Positions 1 to 7,581 of a stretch of 9,639 nt of DNA are shown one piece after another. A program made the translations under genes and the position numbers. Below the pieces are notes generated by a model. The model was not told where the DNA came from, ran no database searches, and was given only the letters and a program-made list of their open reading frames with translations. The stretch is from Eubacteriales bacterium (GTDB taxonomy: Bacteria; Bacillota; Clostridia; Oscillospirales; CAG-272), in assembly GCA_028709565.1 (NCBI GenBank), contig JAQVWU010000080.1:1-9639 (forward strand). The letters run 5' to 3'. Positions within the stretch are counted from its first letter, which is position 1. Each line of letters starts with the position of its first letter.

Positions 1-1311
1 TATCGTTATTCCTCGGATGAAATCAAATACTGCCTCGACCTTTCCGAAACGGACGCGCTTGTGTTCGGACCGGAATTTATCGGACGTGTCGAAACGATAA
101 TAAACAAAATAGAGCGCGTCAAAGATATATTTTATATCGGAGTCGATTGCCCTTCTTTTGCCGAGAGCTATAATAGACTGACATCCGAAACATCGGCTGA
201 CGAACCAGGGATACCTTTAAACGACAATGATGACGCTGCGTTGTATTTTTCCTCGGGTACAACGGGATTTCCCAAGGCGATTTTGCATACCCATGCCAGC
301 CTCATGTCCGCATGTTATACCGAAAACCATAATCATCACCAGACAAAAGAAGACAGTTTTCTCTGTATACCCCCTCTTTATCATACGGGGGCTAAAATGC
401 ACTGGTTCGGTTCGTTCCTCGTAGGAGGGCGCGCCGTTTTACTGCGCGGCGTAAAACCCGAGTGGATTTTAAAAGCGGTTTCCGATGAACAGATCTCCAT
501 TGTATGGCTGCTCGTACCCTGGGCACAGGATATACTTGACGCCATCGAGAGCGGCGAAGTCAATTTAGCCAATTATAAACTGGACCAATGGCGCCTTATG
601 CATATAGGCGCTCAACCCGTCCCGCCGAGCCTGATAAAGCGATGGATGAAATACTTCCCCAACCATCAATACGATACAAACTACGGTTTAAGCGAATCTA
701 TAGGACCCGGATGCATTCATCTCGGCATTGAAAACATAAACAAAGTAGGCGCAATAGGCGTCCCCGGTTACGGATGGGAAACCATGATTGCCGACGAAAA
801 GGGTGCCGCCCTTCCCGACGGCGCGGTGGGAGAACTGGCCGTTAAGGGTCCCGGTGTTATGAAGTGCTATTACCGTGATCCCGAGGCGACCTCCGCGGTG
901 CTTCGGGGCGGATGGCTTTTTACCGGTGATATGGCGGTGCGGGACGATGACGGCTTTATTTTTCTGGTAGACCGCAAAAAGGATGTTATAATTACAGGCG
1001 GCGAAAATCTGTATCCGGTACAGATTGAGGATTTTCTGCGTTCCAATGAAAACATTAAGGATGTCGCCGTCATCGGACTGCCCGATACGCGTTTAGGCGA
1101 AATCGCGGCGGCGATTATCGAACTCAAACCCGGTAAAAACTGTACTGAAGATGATATAATGCATTTTTGCTCCGACCTGCCGCGATATAAACGTCCGCGC
1201 AAGATTATCTTTGATGATGTTCCGCGCAACCCCACCGGAAAGATTGAAAAGCCCAAGCTTCGCGAAAAGTACTGCAGCGAGGGGCTTATCACTTCTCAGG
1301 TAAATAACTGA
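1..1311 (+). CDS. Acyl-CoA synthetase / AMP-dependent ligase (5'-truncated)
   Basis: This is the C-terminal 436 residues of a class I adenylate-forming enzyme. The family activates a carboxylic acid with ATP to an acyl-AMP and then usually transfers the acyl group to CoA. The frame is open to the left edge, so the true start lies outside; the GTG at 61 is internal. Counting from base 1, the phosphate-binding loop SSGTTGFPK is at about residues 84-92, YGLSES at 228-233, the TGD of the ATP-binding core at 308-310, the hinge motif DRKKD at 324-328, and the C-terminal PTGK with the adenylation lysine at 411-414. All core motifs are intact, so the enzyme is probably active. No transmembrane segment is visible, so it is likely cytoplasmic. 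It reads into the beta-helix gene after 26 bases, suggesting one operon. The sequence resembles medium/long-chain or carnitine-type acyl-CoA ligases, but the substrate cannot be read from the motifs. Confidence 0.93.
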   Translation, partial: YRYSSDEIKYCLDLSETDALVFGPEFIGRVETIINKIERVKDIFYIGVDCPSFAESYNRLTSETSADEPGIPLNDNDDAALYFSSGTTGFPKAILHTHASLMSACYTENHNHHQTKEDSFLCIPPLYHTGAKMHWFGSFLVGGRAVLLRGVKPEWILKAVSDEQISIVWLLVPWAQDILDAIESGEVNLANYKLDQWRLMHIGAQPVPPSLIKRWMKYFPNHQYDTNYGLSESIGPGCIHLGIENINKVGAIGVPGYGWETMIADEKGAALPDGAVGELAVKGPGVMKCYYRDPEATSAVLRGGWLFTGDMAVRDDDGFIFLVDRKKDVIITGGENLYPVQIEDFLRSNENIKDVAVIGLPDTRLGEIAAAIIELKPGKNCTEDDIMHFCSDLPRYKRPRKIIFDDVPRNPTGKIEKPKLREKYCSEGLITSQVNN

Positions 1312-1337
1312 CGCAATAACAAAGCGAGGACCTGATT

Positions 1338-2663
1338 ATGACATGTTCACAATTTCTGCATGATTTAAACCTGCGCAGCGATGAACGCAAATACAGTATC
1401 ATTAATTCAAATCCATCGGCCGGAATCATGCCTGCCGGCAACATCCTTTATGTATCAAATGACGGAAACGATAAAAACAGCGGTAACTCGCCGGATTCCG
1501 CCTGGGCAACCCTTGACCGTGTCAACACCTTTTCCTTCGGAGAAGGCGACACGGTTCTTTTTGCGCGCGGCGGTCTTTGGCGCGGTCAGTTACAATGTCA
1601 CGGCGGTGTGACTTATTCGGCATTCGGTACGGGTGAAAAGCCGAAAATATACGGATCGGATTATAATTACGCAAAACTTATCTGGGAAGCGACTGATACA
1701 CGGCATGTATTTGTGCTGTCACAACCCTTGCCGGAGGATGCCGGTCTTATCGTCTTTGACAACGGCAAAGCCCATAGTTATAAAAAAATCACCGGTATTG
1801 ACGCCTTCAACGGCAATCCGGGTACGCTTATAAACGACCTCGACATGTATCACGGTGATGACCGCCGGATATATCTGCGTTCGGATAAAGGAAACCCGTC
1901 AACCCGCTTTAATGATATCGAAATTGCAGCGCATCGTCACGCTGTCACCGTGGCAGGTGACAATGTCACAATTGATAATCTCTGTATTATGTATGCAGGC
2001 TCCCACGGCATCGGCACATCCAACCGTGCGGGGCTGACCGTTCAAAACTGCATACTCGGCTGGATCGGCGGATCAATGCAACAAAAAGGATCTTCCACCA
2101 GATACGGCAACGCAATAGAGATATATGTTTCCTGCCGCAATTTCACCGTGGAGAATTGCTATATATACGAGGTTTACGATGCCGCGATTACACATCAGTT
2201 TAAACATGCCAACAAGACATCCGTTGTTATGGAAAATGTAACCTATCGCGGCAATCTGATTGAAAACTGTTCCTATTCAATAGAATATTTTCTGGATCAG
2301 ACCGGCAATACCGGCCAGATTATGCGCAACATATTGATTGAGGATAACATATGCCGTTTTGCCGGTTTCGGTTGGGGCGACCAGCGCCCGGACAGGAACA
2401 CGCCGGCGCATATAAAAGGCTGGAATCATAAAAACCCTGCCGAAAATTTTAAAATCCGCAATAACGTATTCGATCGAAGCCGATATATGATGATACACTG
2501 CGGAGCCGATGACCCGGAGCATCTGCCCGTATTTGAAGCCAACACATTTGTTCAGTTTAAGGACGGCGGTTTCGGCGGATACGGTAAAAATCCGCCGGAT
2601 ATGACAAATTACGGTGAGACTCTCTGCGGCGGCTTTTTTGACTCGGCTTTATATAACCTGTAA
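1338..2663 (+). CDS. Right-handed parallel beta-helix repeat protein
   Basis: The 441-residue protein looks like a parallel beta-helix (pectate-lyase-like) protein. Residues 37-61 (YVSNDGNDKNSG and the following SAWATLDRV) are the usual N-terminal opening of this family, with GDTVLFARGGLWRGQL at 70-85. Several short beta-helix rungs rich in Asn, Val and Ile follow: NVTIDNLCIMY (209-219), LTVQNCIL (233-240), NFTVENCYIYE (268-278), VTYRGNLIENC (301-311), MRNILIEDNIC (329-339) and FKIRNNVF (371-378). Known members bind or cleave polysaccharides, but no catalytic residues can be assigned here. The start at 1338 has a GCGAGG ribosome site just upstream (1324-1329). There is no N-terminal hydrophobic segment, which is unusual because most such proteins are exported. 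It sits 26 bases after the ligase and 26 bases before the sulfatase, so it is probably co-transcribed. Enzyme, binding protein or structural role is unresolved. Confidence 0.85.
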   Translation: MTCSQFLHDLNLRSDERKYSIINSNPSAGIMPAGNILYVSNDGNDKNSGNSPDSAWATLDRVNTFSFGEGDTVLFARGGLWRGQLQCHGGVTYSAFGTGEKPKIYGSDYNYAKLIWEATDTRHVFVLSQPLPEDAGLIVFDNGKAHSYKKITGIDAFNGNPGTLINDLDMYHGDDRRIYLRSDKGNPSTRFNDIEIAAHRHAVTVAGDNVTIDNLCIMYAGSHGIGTSNRAGLTVQNCILGWIGGSMQQKGSSTRYGNAIEIYVSCRNFTVENCYIYEVYDAAITHQFKHANKTSVVMENVTYRGNLIENCSYSIEYFLDQTGNTGQIMRNILIEDNICRFAGFGWGDQRPDRNTPAHIKGWNHKNPAENFKIRNNVFDRSRYMMIHCGADDPEHLPVFEANTFVQFKDGGFGGYGKNPPDMTNYGETLCGGFFDSALYNL

Positions 2664-2689
2664 ACTGTATGCTTTAATGGAGAATAGTT

Positions 2690-4159
2690 ATGAAACAAAA
2701 GAACATTCTGCTTGTTTTCTGTGATCAGCTTCGTTCCGATATGATTTCCTCTCTCGGAAATACGATTATTAAAACACCCGCACTTGACCGGCTTGTTGCC
2801 CGCGGTATAACATTTGATAACGCGTACAGCCCCTCGCCCGTATGCGTAGCGGCGCGCCATGCAATGCATACAGGGGTGCCGACTTATATCAGCGGCTGCA
2901 CCGACAATATGGCAATGCCGTATTATCCCTCGTTTATGGAAATATTATCGGCAAACGGATACCAGACGCACGGTATCGGCAAAATGCATTTTACGCTCAA
3001 AGACAACCCTCGCTGGGGCTTTGAAGGACTGGAACTCAGTGAGGAAGTAAACGGCGCCAAAAATGACGCTTACCGCGCAATGCTTTATTCAAACGGTTAT
3101 GAGCATGTAAAAGACCTGCACGGCGTTCGCAGCGAGATGTATTATGTACCTCAGGTATCGCAGGTCCCAGAGCGGCTGCACTGCAACAGCTGGCTCACCG
3201 AACGCAGCATATCATTTCTGGAAAACCGCGACCCCTCCCGCCCCTTCTTTCTGATGACCAGTTATATAAAACCTCATCCGCCATTCGAAAATCCCGTACC
3301 CTGGAATAAACTGTATCGCTGTTCCGATATGCCCGACGCGTTTGTGCCGGAAAACAGCAATGACCTGATCTGTCATGTGAACCGTTATCAGAATGCGTAT
3401 AAATACCGCAGTCAGGGTACCGACAGAAATCTGGTGCGCTCTATGCGGGCTGCGTATTACGGCTGTGTTTCATTTCTCGATTATACACTCGGGAAGATAT
3501 TTGATTACCTCGACGAAACCGGTTTAACAGAAGAGACACTGATTGTTTTAACCTCCGACCACGGCGAAATGCTGGGTGATTATAACTGTTACGGCAAGCG
3601 CTGCTTCCTTGAACCCGCTTCGCATATCCCGTTGATTGTCTGTGACCCTTCTTCCCAATCTGTGATTCATGCGGCAACGCCGGTATCTTTATATGATATC
3701 TTCCCGACTCTGCTGTCCTATGCCGGTATTAAATCAGAATCCGAAACTTACGGAGCCAATCTGTTGGATATCGCTTCAAAAGGTCATACCGAACGTACCG
3801 TTTACGGACAGTTTTCGCAAGAGGGCACAGGTCTTTATATGGCCCGCGACCTGCAGTATAAATATATCTTTTCAGCTGCCGACAACCGCGAATGGCTGTT
3901 TGATATTTCGCAGGAAGCCGAAACCGAGAAGGATACATTTCATCGCCTCAGCGAAACACGGGATATATCGGACTCACATCGCAATATCGCCGATTCAATG
4001 AAAGACCGGTTGATTACACATTTCCGCGGCCTGGGTATCGAAGCACCGTTTGACGGCAATGACTTCCGCCGGTATCCCGTATTGACCGTTGACCCGTATA
4101 ATGACAACCTGCTGCTGCGCCAGGACCCCCCGTCCTCGCTTATGGCGGATAACCGGTAA
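2690..4159 (+). CDS. Type I sulfatase (Cys-type, formylglycine-dependent)
   Basis: This 489-residue protein belongs to the alkaline-phosphatase-like type I sulfatases, which hydrolyse sulfate esters. The N-terminal metal-site segment FCDQLRSD contains D12. The activation motif is C52-V-A-A-R56, a C-x-A-x-R variant of the canonical C-x-P-x-R, in which the Cys is oxidised to formylglycine. GKMH (97-100) and KPHPP (194-198) match conserved active-site Lys/His positions, and TSDHGEMLGD supplies the C-terminal metal ligands D290 and H291. Length and domain order fit a complete enzyme. No signal peptide is visible, so the enzyme appears cytoplasmic, probably acting on an imported or intracellular sulfate ester. 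A GGAGA ribosome site (2679-2683) supports the ATG at 2690. A Cys-type enzyme in an anaerobe normally needs a radical-SAM maturase (anSME), which is not in this window. It is the last gene of the + strand run. The natural substrate is unknown; a phosphonate hydrolase or phosphodiesterase of the same superfamily is a less likely alternative. Confidence 0.93.
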   Translation: MKQKNILLVFCDQLRSDMISSLGNTIIKTPALDRLVARGITFDNAYSPSPVCVAARHAMHTGVPTYISGCTDNMAMPYYPSFMEILSANGYQTHGIGKMHFTLKDNPRWGFEGLELSEEVNGAKNDAYRAMLYSNGYEHVKDLHGVRSEMYYVPQVSQVPERLHCNSWLTERSISFLENRDPSRPFFLMTSYIKPHPPFENPVPWNKLYRCSDMPDAFVPENSNDLICHVNRYQNAYKYRSQGTDRNLVRSMRAAYYGCVSFLDYTLGKIFDYLDETGLTEETLIVLTSDHGEMLGDYNCYGKRCFLEPASHIPLIVCDPSSQSVIHAATPVSLYDIFPTLLSYAGIKSESETYGANLLDIASKGHTERTVYGQFSQEGTGLYMARDLQYKYIFSAADNREWLFDISQEAETEKDTFHRLSETRDISDSHRNIADSMKDRLITHFRGLGIEAPFDGNDFRRYPVLTVDPYNDNLLLRQDPPSSLMADNR

Positions 4160-4188
4160 ACAGTTCAAGAAATCCCCTCAACATATTT

Positions 4189-4220
4189 AAAAGGGCAGGC
4201 ATCGTTGACCTGTCCTTTTT
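4189..4220. terminator. Bidirectional rho-independent terminator
   Basis: The arms AAAAGGGCAGG (4189-4199) and CCTGTCCTTTT (4209-4219) pair over 11 positions with one G-U wobble, closing a 9-base loop. The + strand ends in five T and the - strand in TTTTAAATAT. It lies between the convergent sulfatase and alcohol dehydrogenase genes, 29 bases after the sulfatase stop and 19 bases after the dehydrogenase stop, and so can serve both. Confidence 0.8.
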
Positions 4221-4239
4221 GACCGGATTTATTGCCGTA

Positions 4240-5364
4240 TCAACCAAACAACGTTCTGTATATTTCCGCCATTTCGGATTGGTCTATTATATAAGGGCTG
4301 TTCGAAAAGTTTCCCGCATCGCTGACAGTTTTAATGTATAACGCGATGTCTTCATCGCTCAGCTTTAATTGCGCCGACGCCAATGCAGGAATTGTCTTTT
4401 TGATATCTTCTGCCGGTATACCGGTTCGCATAGAAAAACCGGCAATACGCTCCGCCCCGCGGGGGTTCTTTTGATTATACTCTATAAACGCTCCCGTAAA
4501 AGCGGCGCAGGCGCGTCCGTGAGGTATGTTTCCGAACATTGTAAGGTTGTACCCCATCGGGTGAGGAAACCCGGTACCCGTGGTATTTATAGCAGCTCCC
4601 GCAGCGCATGAAGCGTACAGCAATGCTTCGCGTTCGACGTAATTCGGCAGACGCGATTCATTTTTCAAATAAAGCGCGTTGAAAACCTGCCAGATTTCCG
4701 ACGCGCCGTAAACGGCGGCTGACTCCGAAAATACCGTTGATTTGGGCGACAGATACGACTCAAGGCAGTGACAGAACGCGTCAAGCGCGGTACTCAGGGT
4801 ATATTCGCCGCCAAGCGACCGGGTGTATTTTGCGTCCAGAAATGCGCTGTCCGGGTATGAATATTTATTTTTAAAGGTACGCTTTTTATTCTGTCCGTCA
4901 AGAGTCAGCACGGCATAATTATTGGCTTCACTGCCTGTGCCGGCGGTTGTCGGTATAACCACCAGCGGCAGCGGCCTTTTTAACTCCGCTGTAAATATTC
5001 TTTCTCCGCGTATTTCTCCGTTGGCAGCCAGCGCGGCGATTGCCTTTGCGGCATCAAGAACCGAACCGCCTCCTATACCTATTATAAAATCCGCGCCGCA
5101 TTCAATTGCCGCATCAGCCCCTCTTTCGCAAATTGAAACCGGAGGGTTTTCGGTTATCATGTCGAAAAGTGTATATTCAATATTGCATTCGCCCAAAACA
5201 TCACATACATCACCGAGCGCGCCGGATAAACGAGCCGAATTTTTACCCGTAACAATAAAACAGCGTCTTTTATCGGTGAAAGCGTCTACAGTACTTTTCA
5301 GCCTGAGATTTACACAATCAGCTCCGGATATAATATTGACAGGCATGTAAAAATCAAATTTCAT
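4240..5364 (-). CDS. Iron-containing (group III) alcohol dehydrogenase
   Basis: The 374-residue protein is a full-length member of the iron-dependent alcohol dehydrogenases, which reversibly reduce aldehydes or ketones with NAD(P)H in the cytoplasm. The dinucleotide-binding loop IGIGGGSVLDAAKA is at about 96-107, followed by the family motif TTAGTGSEAN (139-148). The four metal ligands are present: D195 and H199 in ALDAFCHCLE, H268 in FPHPMG, and H282 in PHGRACA. Their spacing resembles that of lactaldehyde reductase FucO and butanol dehydrogenases. The start is supported by a strong purine-rich ribosome site (GGAGAAGAG, complement of 5373-5381). It is separated from the upstream lipoprotein gene by a terminator, so it is probably its own transcription unit. 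The substrate cannot be read from sequence; a short-chain or sugar-derived aldehyde, or a fermentation product, would be ordinary. Confidence 0.94.
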   Translation of the reverse strand: MKFDFYMPVNIISGADCVNLRLKSTVDAFTDKRRCFIVTGKNSARLSGALGDVCDVLGECNIEYTLFDMITENPPVSICERGADAAIECGADFIIGIGGGSVLDAAKAIAALAANGEIRGERIFTAELKRPLPLVVIPTTAGTGSEANNYAVLTLDGQNKKRTFKNKYSYPDSAFLDAKYTRSLGGEYTLSTALDAFCHCLESYLSPKSTVFSESAAVYGASEIWQVFNALYLKNESRLPNYVEREALLYASCAAGAAINTTGTGFPHPMGYNLTMFGNIPHGRACAAFTGAFIEYNQKNPRGAERIAGFSMRTGIPAEDIKKTIPALASAQLKLSDEDIALYIKTVSDAGNFSNSPYIIDQSEMAEIYRTLFG

Positions 5365-5396
5365 AATATCTTCTCTTCTCCGTTGTTTATGTTTTA

Positions 5397-5402
5397 ATTA
5401 TA
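5397..5402 (-). promoter_or_regulatory. Candidate -10 element for the alcohol dehydrogenase
   Basis: On the - strand this reads TATAAT, a perfect sigma-A -10 hexamer, about 33 bases upstream of the dehydrogenase ATG. The predicted transcript would have a leader of roughly 25 bases including the ribosome site. No good -35 hexamer is found at 16-18 bases spacing (GGTGTT at best), and the region is AT-rich, so the assignment rests on the -10 and the position just after a terminator. Confidence 0.4.
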
Positions 5403-5422
5403 ATTCTGCAACAATCTAAAAC

Positions 5423-5453
5423 ACCCGAAAGCGGGACGGACCTGCTTTCGGGT
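5423..5453 (-). terminator. Rho-independent terminator of the lipoprotein gene
   Basis: ACCCGAAAGC (5423-5432) and GCTTTCGGGT (5444-5453) form a perfect 10-bp stem with an 11-base loop. Read on the - strand it starts 20 bases after the lipoprotein stop codon and is followed by GTTTTAGATTGTTG, a short T-rich tail. It isolates the lipoprotein gene from the downstream alcohol dehydrogenase. The tail on the + strand is also T-rich but interrupted, and no + strand gene ends here. Confidence 0.82.
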
Positions 5454-5473
5454 ATTGTCTGTTGTTATATTAA

Positions 5474-7321
5474 TTATGCTGCAGGCGGATATTTTACATC
5501 GTACCAGCTGTTATACTGCGAAACCGGTGAATTCGGGTTCTCGGTGTCGGTAGCTGCGATCATATACTGATCTTCAGCAATTTCTCCCGCGAGTATATCA
5601 ATATACGCGGCGGCGTCAATCACGACCTCCTCAATTTCGGTAACCTCATTGCCGTCGGCATCGGTTGTTACATTTTCGATTTGATCGGTATATTCGCCTT
5701 TATAATCATTAAGCTTTTCGAAGTATTCGTCGGACAGCGCTTCAAGCCCGGCAAGAATATCTTCAACCTTCATAAACTCGACTGCTTCCTCATCTTCTGC
5801 TTCTGCTTCATCAGCTTCAGATGCCTTTTCTGCGTCCTTTTCATCAGGTTCGGGTTCGGGTTTGATCATAAAACCCAGATAAGGATTCACGGCGGAGTTA
5901 AAATTATGCAGCTTGGCGATTTCCCAATTGTTTTCCGCCAAAGCCAGTTCCGATTCCGTCATGGAACTGTTGGTCCAAAGTTTGAACTGATTGCCCGTAT
6001 GAAGGGGATTCATTATATATTCGTCGCTGATTATATTAACTATACCCGTAATAAAATCGAATTCATAATGTACGCCTTCTACTCCGTATTGAAAGGTGTT
6101 GCGCAATTCATCATTGATTGTCAGATATTTTATAACTTCCATGCATCTGGCTACATTTTTTGTATATGCGCCAACCGCGTACATGGAATCAAATACTTCA
6201 CTGTTTTCAAATGTAGCGTTCTTGTAAATGGTTACGTAATAGTCATCTTCATATTTTTCCAGCAGCGAATAGTCGCCTTTAACGAAGGCCACGCCGAAGT
6301 TTGTATCTTCTACGGTGCCGTTCGTTTCAATATAGCCGGCATTCATCCAATCAAGCATAAGAGCAGCCGCGGTTTTATATTGACGGTTGGCAAAGAGATT
6401 TCCCGGAACGGCTTTAACTCCCGCAGCTGCCGCACCGGCGGCGTAGCCGGCAAATACCGATTGGGTCTGCGTCGGATAATAGATATATGATTCGGAGGTG
6501 TTTAACACAGGTACATAGCCTCTTTCCTGTGTGCCCACCGTTTCAACAAACTCTTCCAGATTGCTTATAATGGTTATGCTGTCCGGATCAAAATAATATT
6601 TATCAAATAATTCTTTATTGATTAATATATACTCATACTCGCCAACCATATGGTTATTGGGTATGGCATAGGTACCGCCTTCAATTTTAGCGGCGCTGAG
6701 GAATGTAGGGTATATGTAATCGAGGAGAATCTTAGAGTTTACGCTGAGTTCTTCGTCAAGCTGCGCAAGAACGCCGCGATCAAAATAATCCTGATAAGCT
6801 TCAAGTCCTTTGACAAGGAATATATCCAGCTGATCGCCGTCTTCTTCAGGATATACGGTCTTTTCCAAACCGTATTCACTGAGCATAGTCTCGTCGGTTT
6901 CTTCGGTCAGGTCGTCTTCGCCCGTAGTTTCGGCGGCTGTGGTAACACCGGCGGCTTTTGCTGCTCTGGCCGCTACCTTTGCCGAGGCGTCTTTAGCCTC
7001 ATCCAAAGCTATTTGTTTTTCAATCGCAATAATTTTTTCTTCAAGCGCTTCCATATAATCATCTTCGGCATATAATCTCAATATTATGTGGGTATTGAAT
7101 TTTACCTCGGTGATCTTATTAATCGCGTCCTGAACCAACTGGATAGCTTCCTCAGTGGTATTTTCATCGGTAATGGAATACAAGGTCAAGGTCATGGCTC
7201 TGACACCCGATGATGAAGTTGTTGTCTCCTCTTCCTCGGTTTCGTCGGAACAACCCGCCATGAACACCATGGGTGTTATCATCAACAGGCACAGCAGCAA
7301 GCAGAATAACCTTTTCTTCAT
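5474..7321 (-). CDS. Extracellular solute-binding lipoprotein, probable ABC transporter component
   Basis: The 615-residue protein has a lipoprotein signal peptide: MKKR, a hydrophobic stretch to about residue 22, and a lipobox MAGC with the modified Cys at 24. An acidic, Thr/Ser-rich linker follows (25-38). The body resembles family 1 solute-binding proteins: QLDIFLVKG (164-172), GGTYAIPNNHMVGEYEYILINKELFDKY (around 215-241), MLDWMNAGYI (322-331) and NFNSAVNPYLGF (473-484), which recalls the C-terminal part of LplA-type sugar/peptide binding proteins. It probably sits on the outer face of the cytoplasmic membrane and captures an oligosaccharide or peptide. Two acidic, low-complexity segments interrupt it: an Ala/Lys helix then Thr/Glu/Asp stretch at about 105-145, and a Pro/Glu/Asp/Ala stretch at about 486-515. 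Ribosome site AGGAGG lies 9 bases before the ATG. No permease or ATPase gene is nearby, so it may work with a transporter encoded elsewhere. Exact family is moderately certain, ligand unknown. Confidence 0.82.
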   Translation of the reverse strand: MKKRLFCLLLCLLMITPMVFMAGCSDETEEEETTTSSSGVRAMTLTLYSITDENTTEEAIQLVQDAINKITEVKFNTHIILRLYAEDDYMEALEEKIIAIEKQIALDEAKDASAKVAARAAKAAGVTTAAETTGEDDLTEETDETMLSEYGLEKTVYPEEDGDQLDIFLVKGLEAYQDYFDRGVLAQLDEELSVNSKILLDYIYPTFLSAAKIEGGTYAIPNNHMVGEYEYILINKELFDKYYFDPDSITIISNLEEFVETVGTQERGYVPVLNTSESYIYYPTQTQSVFAGYAAGAAAAGVKAVPGNLFANRQYKTAAALMLDWMNAGYIETNGTVEDTNFGVAFVKGDYSLLEKYEDDYYVTIYKNATFENSEVFDSMYAVGAYTKNVARCMEVIKYLTINDELRNTFQYGVEGVHYEFDFITGIVNIISDEYIMNPLHTGNQFKLWTNSSMTESELALAENNWEIAKLHNFNSAVNPYLGFMIKPEPEPDEKDAEKASEADEAEAEDEEAVEFMKVEDILAGLEALSDEYFEKLNDYKGEYTDQIENVTTDADGNEVTEIEEVVIDAAAYIDILAGEIAEDQYMIAATDTENPNSPVSQYNSWYDVKYPPAA

Positions 7322-7510
7322 GAAGTAAAACCTCCTCGTGATTTTTCACATATAACACATCGATGTATGTTACTTTTTAATCGGTATATGTCATATAATT
7401 GTTAAACAGCAATGATAAATCTTATAAACAAAAAGCGGTCGGATATCCTGTATTAATTAAATGCCGGACAACCATAAAACATAAAAATCCGATAATAATC
7501 TAACATGACT

Positions 7511-7539
7511 ATTTTACACCTTCAGCGGATATATGTCAA
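7511..7539 (-). promoter_or_regulatory. Sigma-A promoter for the lipoprotein gene
   Basis: On the - strand a perfect -35 hexamer TTGACA (complement of 7534-7539) is followed after exactly 17 bases by TAAAAT (complement of 7511-7516), one base from the TATAAT consensus. Transcription would start near 7504, about 180 bases before the lipoprotein ATG. This is a strong match for the housekeeping sigma factor and suggests high basal expression. Confidence 0.78.
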
Positions 7540-7552
7540 GGTTATTTTTATT

Positions 7553-7581
7553 AACATAATCAATTCATACACTTGTGACAA
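7553..7581 (-). promoter_or_regulatory. Possible second, upstream sigma-A promoter
   Basis: On the - strand TTGTCA (complement of 7576-7581, five of six to consensus) is followed after 17 bases by TATGTT (complement of 7553-7558, four of six). It lies directly upstream of the better promoter and points the same way, so the two could act in tandem. In DNA this AT-rich, a chance match is a real possibility. Confidence 0.33.

Noticed and set aside
870..1292. 140-codon frame on the - strand antisense to the acyl-CoA ligase.
   Set aside because: The sense strand carries intact family motifs throughout; the antisense product is Ser/Arg-rich and unrecognisable.
5396..5405. Palindrome AATTATAATT as a possible regulator-binding site before the alcohol dehydrogenase.
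   Set aside because: It consists only of A and T in an AT-rich promoter and overlaps the -10 element, which explains it adequately.
5681..6490. Open frame of 269 codons on the + strand, antisense to the solute-binding lipoprotein, and a similar one at 6650-7075.
   Set aside because: The translation is Phe/Ile/Cys-rich without recognisable domains, has no ribosome site, and arises from the acidic, Glu/Asp-rich codons of the real gene opposite.
7441..7448. Palindrome GGATATCC as a possible operator or attachment site.
   Set aside because: Eight bases is too short to be meaningful here, no second copy is seen, and no integrase or regulator gene is nearby.
7468..7497. Possible 9-residue leader peptide (MFYGCPAFN) on the - strand inside the lipoprotein mRNA leader.
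   Set aside because: No ribosome site precedes it, there is no run of regulatory codons and no attenuator-like hairpin pair follows.
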